Shown piece by piece: positions 10,401 to 20,471 of a stretch of 64,000 bases of DNA; the first letter of the stretch is position 1; every line of letters begins with the position of its first letter. The translations under genes and the position numbers were made by a program. This stretch comes from Trissonchulus latispiculum (taxonomy: Eukaryota; Nematoda; Enoplea; Enoplida; Ironidae), in the NCBI GenBank assembly GCA_030248195.1, contig JASAND010028564.1, positions 1-64,000 of the forward strand. The letters are read 5' to 3'. A model generated the notes under the pieces. It saw only the letters and a list, made by a program, of their open reading frames with translations, searched no databases and was not told the DNA's origin.

Positions 10401-13400
10401 AATATTAACTCCTCCATTTTTAACTCATTTAAGGGGGGGGGTCCATTTTTTGGTCATTTTTTCGACTTTTTCCGATGTCGCTCATTCTTACAAATTTCAT
10501 AGCCCAAACTGTATATTTTAACGAGTTTTTGAATTTTAAGTCGTAGTCTTACGGTTGTTGAGTAATTTGACCTCAAAGTTGAGATTTCATGTGTTAATCG
10601 TAGGAAATGTGTAAAAATGGTCACTTTTTCACGTGCGCCAGAGAAATCTCGCGAACGCCAAAATGGATCCGCCCAAACTTTATATCATATTTTTGCCATG
10701 TTTCCGAACTGTGATTTGTAGGAATCAGAAATCTGATTTAGGCCTCTAAAAATTTTTAATGAATTTTTGAAGTATTGAAATTTGATGTCTGTTAAATTTG
10801 GTGCCAAATTCTAATATTTCAAAAATTCATTAAAATTTTTTAAAGACCTAAATCAAAATTCTGATTCCTACAAATCACAGTTCGGAAACATGGCAAAAAT
10901 ATGAATGATATAAAGTTTGGGCGGATCCTATTTGCCATTCGCGAGATTTCTCTGGCGCACGTGAAAAAGTGTCAACTTTTCACATTTCCTATGTTTAACA
11001 CATAAAATCTCAACTTTGAGGTCAAATTACTCAACAACCGTAAGACTTACGACTTTAATTTTAAAAACTCGTTAAAGTATACAGTTTGGACTATGAAATA
11101 TGTAAAAATGAGCGACATCAGAGAAAGTCGAAAAAATGACCAAAAAATGAACCCCCCCCCTTAATTTAACTCCGCTTGCTTTTTAACCCAGCGAGAGTTA
11201 AAAGAGTTCAAGCGTGGAGACTTAAAATTAACTAGCTGAGTGCGCGAATAGTGGTAAAAGTATTAATTTTAACTCGTTAACTCTACTCGTTTAACTCGCA
11301 CGCGAAAAGGTCCTAAGATTGAAGCATTATCTTTTAGTTGATAACTAGCGTGCGGAATAAAAAGATTAACATTAATTTAAAAGCGGCTACTAAAGTTGGT
11401 GGATTAAAGTAGAGTCGATGAATTAAATTGAATTTAATCCGAAGTGACATTAATGAAGTAGTATTTCATTTTAATTTTGACATTAAAGGTGCATTAAAAT
11501 GGATTAAATATAAATTAACATTAAATATACTGAATCCAATTCTTTCAATTAGCTTGACTAAGCATTAAGTCGTTTAATCCAAGCTTCTGTTTCTTTTATG
11601 CAGATTGATTTTAATATTATTCTTAGTTTATGTAAATTGTTGAAGGTTGGGATAAAACAGCGACGAATAAAATTATTAAAATAATATGACACGTACATTA
11701 AAATATCTATAAAGTTTAACTAGCCTAGTACTATTACTACGAATATAATACATTCAGCACAATAATTTGTTGTTTTAGGGAAATTTTTCCGGGGGGAAAG
11801 AAATCTCTAGTGAAATTGTTCCGGGGGAAAATTTCACGGGGGAAAATTCTCCCAGTGACAACGGTACCACCTCTATGTGAAAAACCACAGATGCCTATGG
11901 AGTATTTCCACAGGAAACTCTTGTATCTTGACAAATACAGAAGTTACGCAGAAGGAAACTACAAGAATGCAATTTCTTTAAAACTCTTGTTCAGAAAGTT
12001 TACAAAATAATTTAAAGAACAACATTTTTATAAATTCTTGTAATTATTCATTTATATATGGTTTCAACTATTACCAATTCATTTTTCTATTAGCTTCCAA
12101 AATTGAAAACACAGTCAGCATTCTCACAAATTGTTGAGAAATATATATAACTACTGTGGAGCTGCAGCATCAGTCGATTGGGTTTTATTACGTCATGTGA
12201 CATCTAATTCTGAACTACGAATGCAAAAAGTAGGAAATAGGAAAGAAGCAGTATCTGCTTGAACACAATCGCTCGCGGACATGTTTCACAAGCGAAAGTG
12301 TTAGCTGCACCAAAAAGTAGGAAATAGACAGTAGACAATAGGCAGAGCTGCGTGAATTTGTGTCTGTTGTATTTCTGCGCAAATAATAAGCACAGATGCA
12401 GAAATCTGGCTACTTTCATTCCTATTTGGACACAAACTAGAATGAAGGACAAGTCCACTGACAGATTCCCCCAACAAATGTGTATGTTCACTTTAAAGAA
12501 ATTAGAACGTTGAATCTTTACGTTCAACGGCTCGAAGCAGAGCAGACATAAATCGAAGCCATGCACCTTTCTGAGCTTTAACACGCAACGATACGGCGAG
12601 TGAGCGTATAGCAACGTGTACTCGGTACATACTTGTAGGGGGGTCACTAGAAACACGTTTGTGGAGGGGGTCAGCCGTTTGCGTGCAGAACATGTACCTG
12701 TCGTTGACGACAGAAAGCCTGCCAGCTGCCTGTCACACTTCTTTCTATTATATGTACTGTAGACAAGAGTCACAGTTAAGCACAACACAACCGTCTCAGA
12801 TCATGTCACGTTAGGTACGCACGTAAGCATCAACAGAAGCGTATCGTTCTTGCTCTGCAGACAAGGGACTTCTAGTCCAATCTGACAATCGCGAACTTCC
12901 ACTATCTGTATCTTTCTCCAGCCTGTGTTTGAGCTAAATGAATACAGTCGATGAAGTTGATAACTAATCGTCTGATTCGCTTAATCAACATCGATTTACG
13001 CGAAATTAAATACTCTACGAACATAAATACATGCACATAAATGCGTGTACATTACTGTTTAAATCACACAGGTTTGTTATAATACAAACAGACTAACCAA
13101 GTGCCTGACTAAGCCATCCAAGCTCCATCTTTCGGATGATTTGAGGATTAAATTAGCATAGCGACTCAGATCTTGGGCAGAATTGCGAATAATATGAAGA
13201 GCGGGAATATCATAATCACGTTCAAGTTTCCAAAAGTCTCTAAAAAATAATTTACGCAAAAATACTTTTAGCGTACCAAACCAAACTCTAAAGTGAAAAC
13301 ATATATATAAATGCTGGTAATGATTGACAAGACATGAAAATTTGAACTGATTGATTAGTTGATTGAAAATTTGATTAGAAATAAGCATAGGGTAACAACT

Positions 13401-15518
13401 TACCCATCAATATTAACTCCGACTTTCTTAATCTTTGCAGCACATAACAGACGCTTTAAAAGTTCGGGAAATCCTAAAACAATCAGCGACTGGAATGAAG
13501 CTCGATCCTAAAAGTTGGTCCACCACTTTGTTTGTAATCCGCAAGATTTTGTCTATCTGTCTATTTTAGACACTGTAACCTTCAATTCTAATTTTATAGT
13601 ACATTCCTTATTTAGTATTTGCTGATCTCAAAACATACGTAGAATATATATGTGTTTTAGTTTGAGTACGAACGAACGACTCGATCGGGACGACGGCCTG
13701 CAGCCAAAGACTATAGGTTTATGTTTACAGGATTATTGAATTATTGCAATTTCAAACACAGATCAGTTTAGCATAAGCTTGCTGCAGCAGTGCGGTAATT
13801 GTGGTATTGACCAGACATGTGCAACTGCAGAGGGGAAGTTCTGGGGTGGTGAACCGGAAGCCGAAGGCCGCGGGAAAACCGAATTTGTGCGTTTTTTGCA
13901 CAAAAACCGGATTCTGGGAGGGGTGGAGAGGGACCACTCCTGGGAAGTGAGGTCCAGGTTTCCCCAAGCACACGTATGGTTGACTACAAATATTTATGCC
14001 AGGCCACCAGCTAACCGCTAGCCAACGGCTGCCGGCTGAACGGCCGAACTCTCGCGCGGGCCGGTCACCCTAAAACCGTTTATAAGTAGATAGGTACCTT
14101 CCATTGTACTGAGATGAAATAAATAGCAATGTGAAGCCGAAGGACATATCTGAATCAAAGCAGTTGGGTTTTCACTGCCTCCGAAGCCAGGATTCCATTC
14201 CGTATCAAATCCAACTACCAATTCTCCTCCTTGAGGAACACTTGATCTTCAAATAAAAGTCACACAAATTAATTGCACTGGCCTGGCAGTAGAGTTGTTG
14301 GCCGGCCGAGGAAAACCCGGCCGAGGAAAACCCGGCCGGCCCACTATGCCGACAATCCGGCCGGGTCAGATGCAGCCGGCCGGCCGGTTGGCCGGTCTTA
14401 AAAAAAGGATACCACTTGATTTTATCTGTTATACATAACCAGGAGTAACTGTATACATCAATTAATGCTAAATATTTTGCAAAATACACGAAAAATAGGG
14501 CAAGACTGGTACCGGCCGGCTTTTTTTGACCGGCCGGCCGGCCGGCCGGGTTCACAAGCTCGGCTGGCCGGGTCCGGCCGGCCGAGTCAAAAAACCGGCC
14601 GGGCAACAACACAAGCTGGCAGGCATTATTGAACTCCAGTCTCCTTGGGGCGCGCCTTTTCAAGAAAGGGTGTAATAAACTCCACTCAAGCTTAAGTTTA
14701 CCTTTTAAACCACTTCAGAAAATTAATTAATTAATTAATTAAGTTAATTTTAACTCTACTCTACCCCATACCTGAACGGGAGGTCAAATTTCACTGACCC
14801 TTGTGGAAGCAAATTTGGGTACCTTGGGTACCCATTGTGAGAGCAATTTTTCTCAAGGGTACTTTTGAAAGCGAGTTTTAAGCAATTTTTTAGCTAAAAC
14901 ACGTTTTTCGGACGTTTTTTAGCAAAAAAATTGTAAGTTTAAGTAAAAATTCTGGCGAAGCCGGAATATTTTTTGGAAATTTTAGTCGTAAAACCTATTT
15001 TTTGGGCAATTTTCTTACCCCCTGCGGACAATATTCTTACCCCTTGTGGGAGAATTTCGCGACCCCTTGTGGGCGACTTCGCCGAAGGAGGGGGAAATTC
15101 CCCCCCCTTCCCCCTCTTGTCCACCTGTGCTCTGCCCTGTCTTTAAAAGGACCATTGGGTTTCAATCGCCTACAAATTACAATATACGTCCGAATTAAAT
15201 TTTATCATATAGCACTGCTTTTAAAAAACAAGGGAATTTCTTGGCAGAGTAAACAGACTGCAGTTAAGTTTAAATAGCTTTATTAGCTCGTTAGTTAGTT
15301 TCACTCAAGTTTGACCACCTTCTGCATTTGTATCCCTTTTAACAAAAAGATCGACATAGGCATCATGTCACTATTCAAATACCGGCACAGTACTATGCAC
15401 GCGCACAGAATAGAACTGGCATGGCAACATACAAAATTTCAGCTGCGTAATCGTTCGCTTGTGATTTGTAGGCTGCATACCGTATGGTACCAGGAAAATA
15501 AAGTAGTGGCCTTTCCAT
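7475..15518 (-). CDS. Werner-type 3'-5' exonuclease (single-domain, spliced)
   Basis: Six exons: 15433-15518, 14098-14246, 13404-13473, 13098-13239, 12823-12933, 7475-7519. All junctions are GT-AG and in phase. They total 603 bp: ATG, 200 codons' worth of protein, and TAA. The product matches the DnaQ-like exonuclease domain of WRN. It begins with PLLYFPGTIRYA. Exo I is VVGFDTEWNP (D and E both present), followed by ALIQICPS and CYLFHLSTM. Next comes FPELLKRLL, then Exo II in VGVNIDGDFWKL. WSLDGLVRHL, SDWTRSPLS and Exo III YASVDAY complete the domain, and the protein ends ASLLVFEALKEKLT. The expected role is metal-dependent 3'-5' degradation of DNA ends in repair, as in single-domain plant and fly WRNexo proteins; there is no helicase part. 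The ATG in the first exon is my start, but earlier N-terminal exons are possible. The last intron (7520-12822) carries a 4.7-kb nested foldback element. Confidence 0.8.
7810..9294. mobile_element. Long-TIR foldback, Mutator-like by 9-bp duplication
   Basis: The ends are ACGTGTGTCTCCTTAGCG and its exact inverse. The inverted arms run from 7810 to about 8500 and from about 8625 to 9294, roughly 95% alike by eye, with a spacer near 130 bp. Flanks are an exact 9-bp direct repeat ttcattcta (7801-7809 and 9295-9303). A 9-bp duplication with very long inverted repeats is characteristic of Mutator-like elements. There is no transposase frame. It interrupts the left arm of the outer foldback and is therefore younger. 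Confidence 0.8.
10429..11164. mobile_element. TTAA-flanked foldback MITE
   Basis: Near-perfect inverted arms of about 350 bp (10433-10785 and 10805-11160) begin with a G run followed by TTCATTTTTTGGTC or TCCATTTTTTGGTC. Each end abuts TTAA (10429-10432 and 11161-11164). TTAA target sites suggest the piggyBac group, but the terminal bases are GGG rather than CCC, so this assignment is only an inference. Confidence 0.65.
12476..12750. repeat. Diverged copy of the GTGTGACAGC MITE
   Basis: Sequence ending GGTCAGCCGTT...GTCACAC resembles the complete palindromic copy at 35747-36045, but most of the left terminal ~65 bp is missing. The outer foldback ends 11 bp to its left. Confidence 0.5.
13812..13978. 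mobile_element. Short hAT-like MITE, CAGACATGTGC family, copy 1
   Basis: Starts CAGACATGTGC and ends GCACACGTATG, like the copy at 17656-17832. The shared core includes aggggaagttctggg, ccggattctgg and ccccaagcacacg. Flanks (gtattgac and gttgacta) are only partly alike. It lies in the intron between exons 2 and 3 of the exonuclease gene. Confidence 0.5.
14290..14614. mobile_element. hAT-like MITE with GGCCGG arrays, copy 1
   Basis: The ends are TAGAGTTGTTGG and CAACAACACAA, and the flanks cctggcag (14282-14289) and gctggcag (14615-14622) differ at one base of eight. Subterminal zones are runs of GGCCGGCC. It lies 44 bp upstream of the acceptor of the exonuclease exon carrying Exo I. A second copy is at 17994-18300, and the two share the central sequence tctgttatataaccagg-like. 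Confidence 0.75.
14760..15135. repeat. Dispersed repeat with GGCGAAGCCGG motif
   Basis: Contains ctggcgaagccgga near 14950 and repeated 'taccccctgcgg/ taccccttgtggg' phrases. Related sequence with the same motif occurs at about 5145-5330 and 47255-47290. Element ends were not resolved. Confidence 0.4.
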
Positions 15519-15868
15519 CTGTCAGAAACTGAAATTCAACCACTTATAAGCTAAAGTCTAAACATCAACGACAAAAACTCTATTATGGACGATCCCATGA
15601 ATTTTGTACCCAGTAGTTCCCAATATTGTCCCGAGGTCAGCATTATTCGTTCATTTATATATAGCTTTGTTTTCAGTGTTTAATGTCTGCAAAAACCAGG
15701 GGCCCCACCCCCCATCCTCCGCCAACACAGCGCCTCTGCCCTTTCCCGTACACTTTAGGTTCCCCTTTAGTTTCCCTCGAACTCGAGATGGGTCCCCGGT
15801 TCGTGGTAGTGCGGTAAACAACAATAAGTCCCCGTGTGGAGGAGGGGATGCCAAGACAAACAATGTCA
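15519..15868. other. Flank upstream of the exonuclease gene
   Basis: No supported exon. It would hold the promoter or further 5' exons of the minus-strand exonuclease gene. The part at 15700-15860 is C-rich and continues, across the nested insertions, with 22497-22800. Confidence 0.35.
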
Positions 15869-15876
15869 GTTGACGC

Positions 15877-16960
15877 TAGTGTTTGAGGCCGGCCGGGGTT
15901 TCACCGGCCGGAGGATCGCCCGCAGACCCGGACGAACCCATCAGCCGGCGGCCGGTGATCCCGTAGGTCGGCCTAGAGCAGTTTACAGTCCAGTTATATA
16001 TTATATATAAACTGCTAAGATATTTATTTTCGGTGTTATCTTAGAAAAAATAGCACAGCATAGCATAGAAAATTAGCATAACCAGATTTGGAGTTCATTT
16101 TAAGCTTAGTTGCTCCGTTTTGTAAATTTCAGATTGGTGCCGGCGGCCGGTGATCCCGTAGGTCGGCCTAGAGCAGTTTACAGTCCAGTTATATATTATA
16201 TATAAACTGCTAAGATATTTATTTTCGGTGTTATCTTAGAAAAAATAGCACAGCATAGCATAGAAAATTAGCATAACCAGATTTGGAGTTCATTTTAAGC
16301 TTAGTTGCTCCGTTTTGTAAATTTCAGATTGGTGCCGGCGGCCGGTGATCCCGTAGGTCGGCCTAGAGCAGTTTACAGTCCAGTTATATATTATATATAA
16401 ACTGCTAAGATATTTATTTTCGGTGTTATCTTAGAAAAAGTAGCACAGCATAGCATAGAAAATTAGCATAACCAGATTTGGAGTTCATTTTAAGCTTAGT
16501 TGCTCCGTTTTGTAAATTTCAGATTGGTGCCGGCGGCCGGTGATCCCGTAGGTCGGCCTAGAGCAGTTTACAGTCCAGTTATATATTATATATAAACTGC
16601 TAAGATATTTATTTTCGGTGTTATCTTAGAAAAAATAGCACAGCATAGCATAGAAAATTAGCATAACCAGATTTGGAGTTCATTTTAAGCTTAGTTGCTC
16701 CGTTTTGTAAATTTCAGATTGGTGCCGGCGGCCGGTGATCCCGTAGGTCGGCCTAGAGCAGTTTACAGTCCAGTTATATATTATATATAAATTGCTAAGA
16801 TATTTATTTTCGGTGTTATCTTAGAAAAAATAGCACAGCATAGCATAGAAAATTAGCATAACCAGATTTGGAGTTCATTTTAAGCTTAGTTGCTCCGTTT
16901 TGTAAATTTCAGATTGGTGACGGCCGCCGGGTAAAAGTCGTCGGCCGGCCTCAAACACTA
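15877..16960. mobile_element. hAT-like element carrying a 195-bp tandem array
   Basis: The ends are TAGTGTTTGAGGCCGGCC and its inverse. The left target site is gttgacgc (15869-15876). On the right only gttga remains before the next element, but once that element is removed the site reads gttgacgc (completed at 22489-22496), an exact 8-bp duplication. The whole interior is five 195-bp units. Confidence 0.8.
15946..16920. repeat. Five tandem 195-bp units
   Basis: Units start with CGGCGGCCGGTGATC at 15946, 16141, 16336, 16531 and 16726, an exact 195-bp spacing. I see only a few substitutions (for example near 16440 and 16792), so the array is recent or homogenised. Each unit contains tatatattatatata and the hairpin-forming pair cagtttaca and aactgctaag. 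There is no ORF. Confidence 0.9.
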
Positions 16961-17655
16961 GTTGATAGGCATGGGCACGGGAGTCGGGTACCCGACGGGT
17001 GCCCGGGCCCTGCTTAGGGTACCCGATATCCAGTTAAAACCGGAAAAAACCGGATAAAACTGGGATTTTCCAGTTTACCCTCCTCCCCCCACAACACTCA
17101 AAAATTTTAAACTTGACGGATCGAGCTAAAATTTGGTAGGGGTATGTTTTCAACCATCCAGAGCTCAAATATTGCAAAGTTTTTCATTAAGCGAAATTCT
17201 ATATTTTTTCCATTTTAAACGGAGACTAAGGGAACCGTAAAAGTTTTGACCCCCATTTTGCTGAACAGTTGTATATAGCAATTTTTGGGGACCAGAACAA
17301 TAATCTGAAATAAGTTTTTCGATTCGGTTTTCAGTTAGCTCCGTATAAGTTCACTTTTGAAGCTTACAAGCTTAGCTCATACGTATGCAGAACTAACAAA
17401 GCTCATAATAAAAAACTTATTTTAAAATTGTGTTCTGTGTCCCCGATAACTCCGATAATTTTTGACTGGTGGAGTGGTAAATCGTAAAGATCTACAGATT
17501 CTTGCAGAACAAGTTTAAGCTGAAGTTTACTGTGACAATATTGAATATATATTGCTTGACAAATTTCCCACAGCAGATATCGTGACTTCAGAACGGTCCC
17601 TAATTGTAATGAGCATAGAAATGGGTCTGAACTTTCATAAATCAGTCCAGTTCAC

Positions 17656-17832
17656 CAGACATGTGCAGGAGGGGAAGTTCTGGGGGAGGGGGGTGCAGGG
17701 CGGCCGAAGGGCGCCGAAAAACAGGTTTTTTACCGGAAAAATCCGGATTCTGGGGGGGGGTGAGGGATCCCTCTGGGGGGGGTGAGCTCAGGTCAGGGGG
17801 GAGTTAAACCCCCCCCCCCAAGCACACGTATG
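17656..17832. mobile_element. Short hAT-like MITE, CAGACATGTGC family, copy 2
   Basis: Flanked by an exact 8-bp duplication cagttcac (17648-17655 and 17833-17840), with ends CAGACATGTGC and GCACACGTATG. The interior is rich in G runs (17678-17810). It shares its core with 13812-13978. Confidence 0.75.
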
Positions 17833-17993
17833 CAGTTCACTGAAAGTGATGGTTTTAGTCAAATTTTTTGAGGAACCATAACCGATTGCAAGTCGGAACT
17901 ACGGGTACTTGCTTGTTTCTTTGACATATTGGCTGCTCAAATAGTTTGGAAAGACAAAAACTATCGAGCACTAGCAAATAATGCATTCGATAC

Positions 17994-18300
17994 TAGAGTT
18001 GTTGACCGGCCGAGGAAAACCCGGCCGGCCGGCGGCCGGCCGGCCCACGATACCCCCCATCCGCGCCGCCCATCACCCGCCCGGCCGGCCGGCAGGGTCA
18101 GAAGCAGCCGGCCGGCCGGTCTTCAGAAAAAGGACACTACTTGATTTTGTCTGTTATATATAACCAGGAGAACTGTATGCATCCTTTAATGCTAAAACTT
18201 TTGCAGAATACACGAAAAATAGGGCAAAAATGGGACCGGCCGGCCTGTTCCTGTTTAACCCGGCCGGCCGAGCCAAAAAACCGGCCAGGCAACAACACTA
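17994..18300. mobile_element. hAT-like MITE with GGCCGG arrays, copy 2
   Basis: Ends TAGAGTTGTTGACCGGCC and GGCAACAACACTA. Flanks are ttcgatac (17986-17993) and ttcgatag (18301-18308), 7 of 8 identical. Same family as 14290-14614. Confidence 0.75.
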
Positions 18301-18358
18301 TTCGATAGGGTAAACTCGTTTAGTGGACACTCGGGTATAGTTGACAATACTAAGCTTC

Positions 18359-20471
18359 TGTGCAAATATAATCCAGTAGGAATAATTTCTTCTGCGGAAA
18401 TTAACTACATTTTGGTTTCATGAAATATGTAACTACCTGATTTCCTTTTCCCATGATGGCCGTGTTTAGAGCTCATATTTCAAACAGAATCAAAAATCAA
18501 ATCAAATCACTAGTCTAAAATAAGTAAAATAAAATATCAATATGGTCCAACATATACTACAAAAATAAAAGATGTGATAAAATAACATAAAACAAGACAA
18601 ATAAAAACAATAAAAACAATCTATGTTAGTAAGTGCATGCGACCTCTTCCAGACTTGATTCTCATACCCGCGGCTCATCAGTGGAGGAGTATGGAATTAA
18701 GCTTTTAGATCTTTTATTCCCCCAATTAAGACATCATAGAAAAATAGTTTCGCCGCCGGTCGCCTCAAGTAGTGATAGTTAAACGAATAAATACAGGAAT
18801 ATATAAAGTTTGTGACATCAATATCCGCAGGAGAAAGTTAAAGGAAAAAGTCAAATTTTAAAAAATACATTTTATGAAAGTACTTTCCAAGTAGCTAAAG
18901 GGTCTATGTTAATATCCTTATTGAAATTTGGATGTTTGACAGCCTTTAGAAAATATAATTTTAAAAGTCTATTAGTATAATTTTTACAAATTAACTTTTG
19001 TTTTAACATGTTAATGTTAAAAATAAAGTTGACTTTATTCGAACAAATTAGAGATATTCTAATAATCTCATTTAAAAATACATTATAACAACTTTTCGTA
19101 GATATGTTACTTTCTATGCTTGGAAAAGAATGTGCTTGAAATGAAAATTGCTTTCTTTTATCATAAAGTGTAGTAATAAAAACTTTATTTTTAATTTTGA
19201 TATTGATATCCAACACATCTGCTTCATTTGGTGTGACATTCACCAAATTAAGCACAAGATCGATAGGGTAAATATACATCCAATTATTTAGAAAATAACT
19301 GTTATCGTTAATTACTGTTATATCATCTATGTATCTAAATACATACATTAAATTATTTAGAGAAGTAAAATCACATTTTGAAATTAAACTTTTAACATAT
19401 TTGAACTCATACCAGAAAAGTACCAAATTTGCTAACGCTGGTCCACTACTTGTACCCATAGGTATTCCGATTATTTGTCGGAATACCTTCCCTCCTACAG
19501 AGAAAAAACAATTTTCAAGCAACCATTTTATTAAGTAACAAAATTCCAATTGGTCTACATTTTTCTTAGATTTACAGTTATCGTTAAAGTACGCTCCATT
19601 ATACCCAAAGACCAAGCGTCTTGTATTAGTACCAAAGCATATTTTAGCAATGTTTTCGATAGCTGAAAAAATATTTTCGTGTTTTAAGTTAGTATACAAT
19701 TGGGTAAAATCAAAAGTGTAAATAGAAGCTGCAGATTTTACTGTAGAAATTTTCTTTAAAGATCGAATAATTTCATTGCTATTATTAATTATCCAGAAAG
19801 GACTGCAGCCATGATTATATTTTGAAATAGTATGGCAATAAGCTTTCATTCTTTTAAGAAATAACTTTAATGCTTTACTAATATCTTTAGACACATCATT
19901 AGTAATGGCATTACGACTAGAAATTATAGTTCGAAATTTTACTGGATTTTTATGGAATTTTGGCAGAAGTTGTATAAAAGGTAAACTTTTATCGCAAGAT
20001 TTTATTTTATACCCCAAACTTTTATTTTCTAGATATAAACGGTCTATTAAATGATCATTATTTTCATAATGTATCATATAAGTCGGATTAGGACAATTAA
20101 GTTCTAATCCGAGCTCACGTCTAAGTAATTTTTTATACAGTACTTTACATATAAAAGCATAATTTTGAGAAGCTTTATCTACTCTGGTTATTACGTAATT
20201 ATGTTTCAGGTGTACCAATTCTTTGTGAGAATAAGTACAGTCTTCAATTGGATTATAAGAAAAATGTACGGCAGTAATTTCTTTTTTCACTTCCGTTATT
20301 ACAGTTTTAATCCAATCATAATAACAGTCTATATCTAACATGTGATAGCTCAATCTTTGGGCTATCCAACGACATAACATTTGTGTTGCTACGTTGGATA
20401 CACTGCGAATACGAAGCATCCAAACATCAAGCATTTTGTGAAAGTTCAAAAATGCTAAGGATTTTGGCAAA
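18359..20471 (-). mobile_element. 5'-truncated non-LTR/Penelope-type retroelement
   Basis: Flanked by an exact 13-bp direct repeat aatactaagcttc (18346-18358 and 20472-20484), consistent with a target duplication. In minus sense the 5' end is at 20471, only a base or so before the open frame begins, which suggests 5' truncation. The 3' 510 bases (18359-18871) are non-coding and contain a CTGATGAG core near 18675 framed by 8-nt complementary segments. Confidence 0.65.
18872..20434 (-). CDS. Reverse transcriptase, Penelope-like or related family
   Basis: From the first ATG the frame codes about 520 residues, and the frame opens a little earlier through a TTG at 20470. Visible motifs in order: N-terminal TRVDKASQNYAFICK (like the ADKA segment before RT domains of this group), motif A FDFTQLYTNL, motif B IPMGTSSGPALANL, motif C RYIDDI (catalytic Asp pair present) and, after it, LDINIKI and YDKRKQFSF. 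These resemble the 'IPMGTNCAPL' reverse transcriptases that are abundant in cnidarian and mollusc genomes. No endonuclease domain (GIY-YIG or APE) is seen, so either it was lost by truncation or this clade lacks it. The frame is intact, so the copy is fairly young. Confidence 0.8.
   Translation of the reverse strand: MLDVWMLRIRSVSNVATQMLCRWIAQRLSYHMLDIDCYYDWIKTVITEVKKEITAVHFSYNPIEDCTYSHKELVHLKHNYVITRVDKASQNYAFICKVLYKKLLRRELGLELNCPNPTYMIHYENNDHLIDRLYLENKSLGYKIKSCDKSLPFIQLLPKFHKNPVKFRTIISSRNAITNDVSKDISKALKLFLKRMKAYCHTISKYNHGCSPFWIINNSNEIIRSLKKISTVKSAASIYTFDFTQLYTNLKHENIFSAIENIAKICFGTNTRRLVFGYNGAYFNDNCKSKKNVDQLEFCYLIKWLLENCFFSVGGKVFRQIIGIPMGTSSGPALANLVLFWYEFKYVKSLISKCDFTSLNNLMYVFRYIDDITVINDNSYFLNNWMYIYPIDLVLNLVNVTPNEADVLDINIKIKNKVFITTLYDKRKQFSFQAHSFPSIESNISTKSCYNVFLNEIIRISLICSNKVNFIFNINMLKQKLICKNYTNRLLKLYFLKAVKHPNFNKDINIDPLATWKVLS

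Larger units (their letters stand above)
7783..12464. mobile_element. Outer foldback element, arms about 600 bp
   Basis: The left end CTGTCAGTGGACTTGTCC at 7783 is inverted at 12464. The left arm is 7783-7809 continued at 9304-about 9870; the right arm is about 11885-12464. The interruption is the inner element at 7810-9294. Flanks share attc (7779-7782 and 12465-12468), a possible 4-bp target duplication. A TTAA element (10429-11164) lies in the loop. A 194-residue minus-strand frame in the right arm (12204-12788) has no recognised family. It sits in the last intron of the exonuclease gene. Confidence 0.7.

Noticed and set aside
12204..12788. 194-residue minus-strand ORF
   Set aside because: It crosses the right end of the outer foldback element, is partly mirrored in the left arm at 9322-9558 and has no protein-like features.
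14205..14663. 152-residue minus-strand ORF rich in Pro, Ala and Gly
   Set aside because: It reads through the GGCCGG arrays of the hAT-like MITE at 14290-14614.
15946..16920. Regular repeats considered as a CRISPR-like array
   Set aside because: Units are 195 bp, contiguous and without spacers, and the genome is eukaryotic.
18640..18690. Hammerhead ribozyme call
   Set aside because: Only the CTGATGAG part and one helix are visible; the second conserved core segment is not, so it is kept as a low-interest observation rather than a feature.
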